From an uncultured Eubacteriales bacterium (lineage in GTDB: Bacteria > Bacillota_A > Clostridia > Christensenellales > Aristaeellaceae): 9,187 nucleotides of DNA. Under the pieces are notes generated by a model. It worked only from the letters and a program-made list of their open reading frames with translations. It did not search any database and was not told the DNA's origin. The position numbers and the translations under genes are program-made. Position 1 is the first letter of the stretch; each line of letters begins with the position of its first letter. Shown here piece after piece: positions 6,342 through 9,187 of this stretch. Location: assembly GCA_902766515.1 (NCBI GenBank), contig CACXEB010000158.1, positions 1-9,187 of the forward strand. Reading direction: 5' to 3'.

Positions 6342-7610
6342 TCAGTCATACATGGGCGTGTAACCGGTCTTTTTCACCAGCGCCTGCCCCTGGGGGCCGC
6401 AGATCCATTCGAGCAGGGCCTGCGTATTCTCATCGGCGTCGCTGCGGGTCACGGCGAAAAAGCTGGAAGCCAGCGGATAGGTGCCGTTTTCGATATTTTC
6501 CACCGTCGGGGCGGCGCCGTTCACGGACAGGAGCTTCACGTCGAAGCCTTTCATCAGCGCGGTGCAGTAGAAACGGAAAGAGAACCCGATGGCGTTCCGG
6601 TGGTTTTTGTACGCGGACACGGTTTCCACGATGCCGCCCATGCCGTCCACGCGGGATTCCCTGTCCGCCGGCATCAGCGGGGTATCCCGCATGACAAAGC
6701 GCTCCAGGGCGGTCTGGCTGCCGCTGCCCTCGTCCCGCTGGTAGGCCCGGATGACGCCGAGGCCCTGCGCGCCCAGCTGGTCCCACCGGGTGGTTTCCCC
6801 GCTGTAGATGGACCGGAGCTGGGCCAGGGTCAGGCCGTCGATGGGATTGTCCGGATGGACGAAAAACACGAACGCCTCCCAGCCGATGGGGGTGTAGTTC
6901 AGCGTCACACCCTGCTCCGCGGCATAGGCTTCCTGCTCCTCGCTGGGGCCGGCCGCGAAGATGATATCGCATTGTCCCTGCACCAGGGCGCGGTAGGCGG
7001 AAGCGGTGGTATGGCAGGCGACGGTTTCCCGGATGTCCCACGGATCCATTTCCGCCATGGAAGCCGGGTAAACGGCCTGGGCGAATGCCGCGTAGACCGG
7101 ATAGAGGGCTGTGGCCCCGTCCATCCGCGGCAGCCTGTCGCCGTCCCTGAAGCGGAAAGCGGGGGCTTCATCCAGGGAAACGGCCAGCGTGCCCGCGGTG
7201 AAGGGGGTAAAGGTCTCATAGCGGAAGTACTCCGGCAGGGTGATGTCCCGCAGGTACCGGTCATACCGGTACCCGCCCCAGAGCCCGCCCGCGGCCAGCA
7301 CCGCGCAGACGCACAGGGCCGCGAACCGCCTGCCCGTCAGCCATTGGGCCATCAGCCCGACCAGCAGGGCCTCCGCCAGCACGCCCAGCAGGATGACGCA
7401 GAGCCGGTTGTACCAGTGCGCTTCAAAAGCGCACCAGAAAAAGACCAGGAAGCCGATGATCCCGGCGTCCGCGGCGCTCAGCGCGACCAGCTTCCATTTC
7501 AGCGGAGACCTGCTGAGCCGGTGATCGCGATGCTGCCGTATTTCTTCCCTTCTGGCATGCATCATCCAGATGTTTCCGATGACCACGGCGGCGAAAAGAA
7601 TCAATACCAT
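6342..7610 (-). CDS. Membrane-anchored PstS-like substrate-binding protein, 422 residues
   Basis: The ATG at 7610 follows AAGGGAG by nine bases. Instead of a cleaved signal peptide, the N-terminus has about four membrane segments (near 1-16, 39-61, 68-90 and 95-114). A type-II periplasmic-binding domain of the phosphate-binding (PstS) superfamily then fills about residues 130-422. Its signatures are MDGATALYPVYAAFAQ (163-178), QCDIIFAAGPSEEQ (213-226), TPIGWEAFVFFVHPDNP (240-256), LRSIYSGETTRW (265-276) and AYQRDEGSGSQTALERF (289-305). The last corresponds to the phosphate-contacting Arg/Ser/Gly loop of PstS. No pstC, pstA or pstB lies nearby, so classical transport is not supported here; sensing or another ligand is possible. 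It follows the 454-residue gene by 25 bases and precedes the large WG gene by 17. Confidence 0.88.
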   Translation of the reverse strand: MVLILFAAVVIGNIWMMHARREEIRQHRDHRLSRSPLKWKLVALSAADAGIIGFLVFFWCAFEAHWYNRLCVILLGVLAEALLVGLMAQWLTGRRFAALCVCAVLAAGGLWGGYRYDRYLRDITLPEYFRYETFTPFTAGTLAVSLDEAPAFRFRDGDRLPRMDGATALYPVYAAFAQAVYPASMAEMDPWDIRETVACHTTASAYRALVQGQCDIIFAAGPSEEQEAYAAEQGVTLNYTPIGWEAFVFFVHPDNPIDGLTLAQLRSIYSGETTRWDQLGAQGLGVIRAYQRDEGSGSQTALERFVMRDTPLMPADRESRVDGMGGIVETVSAYKNHRNAIGFSFRFYCTALMKGFDVKLLSVNGAAPTVENIENGTYPLASSFFAVTRSDADENTQALLEWICGPQGQALVKKTGYTPMYD

Positions 7611-7635
7611 TTCCGCTTGCTCCCTTGATGCGTCA

Positions 7636-9000
7636 TCAGTATCCCCACGTCACCAGCTCCCACGCGCCGGCGTCTGTCTTCAGCAGGATCCAGCGCCAGC
7701 CGGTGTAGGTGTCGTCCGGATTCAGTCCGGAAGCGGGGGACCCCTCCTCCTCCGGGGGCGTACGGAAGGAGGAGGCAAAGACGATGCCGTCCACATAGTT
7801 CCGCCCGGTTTTCCGGCGCTCCGGGCCGGCGTAGTATTCGAATTCCCGTGCGGATTCCTCATCGGAGGTATAGACGAGGCGGTCCATTTCGCACCCGTAC
7901 CAGCCCGCGAAGGTCTCCCGGATGACATCGATCGCCGCGTCCATCTCCTCTCGGGTAAAACGCTCCGACGTTCCGTAATCGATCACCGCCCGCGAGGTGT
8001 CGCCGGGCCGGTACCGGGGGCGGAGCTTTGCCCACCAGTCGCTGTCGGCCCCGGACAGCCGGGTGAAGACCATGGGCTCCGGCCCGAACAGGTAGAGGCT
8101 GAGCGTATCGCCTTCCAGGGCAAACGGCCAGACGCCGGTCTCCCGCAGGGCTTCATAGATGAGGTTCTGCCCGTCGATCCAGTACCGCGCGGAATCCTCC
8201 TCGTACGTGCCGGCTTCAGCGTCAATGGTGCGGAGGGTCATCGTCCCGTCTTCGGAGAAGATCACGGCCAGGATCTCCGTGGATCTCTCCAGATACCAGG
8301 CGCCCAGCAGCGGAGCGGCGGCCTCCCCGTTCCACCGGGGCAGACGGGTGACCAGGAACGGCAAGGGCAGCCAGGTCCCGGTCACCCGGTACCGGAGATG
8401 GGCAAAATCAGCGGGGTCCGGGTTCCGGATATCCACCAGACGGAGCCCGATCTCCGGCGTGGCGCCGGGCGCGGGGGTTTCCAGGACGACGGCCAGATCG
8501 CCCGGGTCGACCGGCTCGAGCATCGTCGAATAGAGCACCTTCGCCGTGCCCGTCGCGCGGATGAATACGGAAATCTCCGTGCGATGGATCCCGGAGCCCC
8601 AGGAGGACGCCGTGATCAGGTCCGTCCGGCCGTCCCCATCGTAATCCCAGGGCACCGCGTTCAGGAAGCCGGACCCGCCCAGGCCGTCGCAGAGGTGATA
8701 GGCCTGTCCGTCCGCCAGGGCGTAGCTCTCGCAGGAATTGCTGAATTTGAAGATCCGGATGTCCGTCTGCGCCGCCACGCTGTCGGGGGTGACATTCCAG
8801 CAGTGGGACTCGTCGGCGGGCATGCCGTTCAGGATGCCGCCGGGACAGACCGCGGCAAAGGCTTCCATGAACGCGTCCACGCCGTCCTTGGAGCAGGGGA
8901 CCGCCACAAACGGGGCTTCCTCCGCCCGGCCAACGGACGGCAGCAGGAAAAGCATCCCCAGGAAAACGGGGAGCAGGCGTGTCAGGATAATGCGTTTCAT
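7636..9000 (-). CDS. Secreted three-domain protein with DUF4829-like C-terminus, 454 residues
   Basis: The ATG at 9000 is preceded by GAAGGAG at 10 bases. Residues 1-26 are a Sec leader ending VGRA before EEA, with no lipobox. Residues about 30-215 include DYDGDGRTD (119-127), an Asp-rich loop of the FG-GAP/VCBS or EF-hand-like calcium-binding type. Residues about 229-315 (LLGAWYLERST, then FSEDGTMTLRT, then LEGDTLSLYLFG) resemble a lipocalin-like beta-barrel domain. Residues about 338-454 run from YGTSERFTREEMDAAIDVI through YGCEMDRLVYTSDEES to a terminal GAWELVTWGY. That pattern is typical of DUF4829-like domains common in secreted proteins of Clostridia. No active site can be assigned. It is the first complete gene of the apparent operon. 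Domain names come from memory of pattern and need a profile search. Confidence 0.82.
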   Translation of the reverse strand: MKRIILTRLLPVFLGMLFLLPSVGRAEEAPFVAVPCSKDGVDAFMEAFAAVCPGGILNGMPADESHCWNVTPDSVAAQTDIRIFKFSNSCESYALADGQAYHLCDGLGGSGFLNAVPWDYDGDGRTDLITASSWGSGIHRTEISVFIRATGTAKVLYSTMLEPVDPGDLAVVLETPAPGATPEIGLRLVDIRNPDPADFAHLRYRVTGTWLPLPFLVTRLPRWNGEAAAPLLGAWYLERSTEILAVIFSEDGTMTLRTIDAEAGTYEEDSARYWIDGQNLIYEALRETGVWPFALEGDTLSLYLFGPEPMVFTRLSGADSDWWAKLRPRYRPGDTSRAVIDYGTSERFTREEMDAAIDVIRETFAGWYGCEMDRLVYTSDEESAREFEYYAGPERRKTGRNYVDGIVFASSFRTPPEEEGSPASGLNPDDTYTGWRWILLKTDAGAWELVTWGY

Positions 9001-9001
9001 A

Positions 9002-9187
9002 TCAGGTCAGCTCCTTCAGTCGAACCCGTGCCATGGCAAAGCGCGGCAGGGTCCGCAGATCCTTCCAATCATAAGACGGCGCAGCGCGGCGTTTTGTTGC
9101 AATCAGGTGCCGGAATGCGCAAAAATCGTTACTGTTCACGGGTATAGTAAAGATGGTAAAAGAGAAGATGTGAGAGACGAACGAAGG
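9002..9187 (-). CDS. Possible C-terminal end of an upstream gene (61 codons, cut by window edge)
   Basis: One minus-strand frame is open from the right edge to TGA 9004-9002, one base before the start of the 454-residue gene; the other two frames contain stops. It ends SYDWKDLRTLPRFAM, then ARVRLKELT, which is plausible as a charged protein tail. The stop/start spacing and the ribosome site inside the tail match other junctions in this operon. Against it, 61 codons can stay open by chance and the right part (TTCTCTTTTACCATC and onward) looks AT-rich like a leader. The alternative is an untranslated leader with a promoter outside the window; I found no convincing -35/-10 pair here. Confidence 0.4.
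   Translation of the reverse strand, partial: PSFVSHIFSFTIFTIPVNSNDFCAFRHLIATKRRAAPSYDWKDLRTLPRFAMARVRLKELT

Noticed and set aside
6600..7628. Plus-strand ORF of 342 codons
   Set aside because: Antisense of the PstS-like gene, whose motifs are unmistakable.
7570..9147. Long plus-strand ORF of 525 codons opposite two minus-strand genes
   Set aside because: It mirrors the high-GC 454-residue gene, is rich in Arg/Gly/Pro, has no recognisable domain, and the minus-strand frame has a signal peptide, ribosome site and family patterns.
9001..9187. Promoter for the operon in the right-end leader
   Set aside because: Candidate -10-like words (TACTAT, TATGAT) have no -35 partner at suitable spacing, and one frame stays open through the region.
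1..9187. CRISPR arrays, tRNA, rRNA, phage or transposase genes
   Set aside because: No regularly spaced direct repeats, no tRNA-like cloverleaf and no mobile-element protein motifs were found on reading both strands.

Overview
The window looks like a chromosomal segment from a fairly GC-rich member of the Clostridia (Bacillota), probably a gut or rumen commensal. The evidence is strong GGAGG ribosome sites, Gram-positive-type Sec signal peptides, WG-repeat proteins, a bacterial serpin, a membrane-anchored PstS-like binding protein and a DUF4829-like lipoprotein-type domain. I could not search databases, so the taxonomic assignment is inference.

Every gene I can support lies on the minus strand, so the window is transcribed from right to left. 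In order of transcription: the 3' end of a possible upstream gene (9187-9002); a secreted three-part protein with an FG-GAP-like motif, a lipocalin-like middle and a DUF4829-like C-terminus (9000-7636); a multi-TM PstS-like substrate-binding protein (7610-6342); a 689-residue secreted WG-repeat protein (6324-4255); a secreted serpin (4252-3116); a 209-residue two-TM protein (3099-2470); the internally deleted remnant of a WG-repeat gene (2470-2242); a small probably cytosolic protein (2238-1840); a 479-residue secreted WG-repeat protein (1834-395); a 15-codon orphan signal-peptide stub (392-345); and the first 103 codons of another secreted protein (309-1). Gaps between intact genes are mostly 2-25 bases. 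I see no intrinsic terminator or convincing promoter inside, so the set reads as one operon.

The most interesting property is modularity. Four places (two WG genes, the serpin and the 15-codon stub) begin with nearly the same signal-peptide DNA, and a fifth degraded copy starts the pseudogene. Both WG genes and the pseudogene end with the same 'AVVWE' coding tail, and that tail also supplies the Shine-Dalgarno site of the next gene. Very different mature domains (WG repeats, serpin, nothing) sit behind this shared export leader. This suggests expansion by tandem duplication, internal deletion and leader swapping.

By function this is mostly an envelope or secretome locus: secreted WG-repeat proteins of unknown target, a protease inhibitor, and membrane-anchored proteins. 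By eye the left third (about 1-3000) is clearly lower in GC than the right two thirds.
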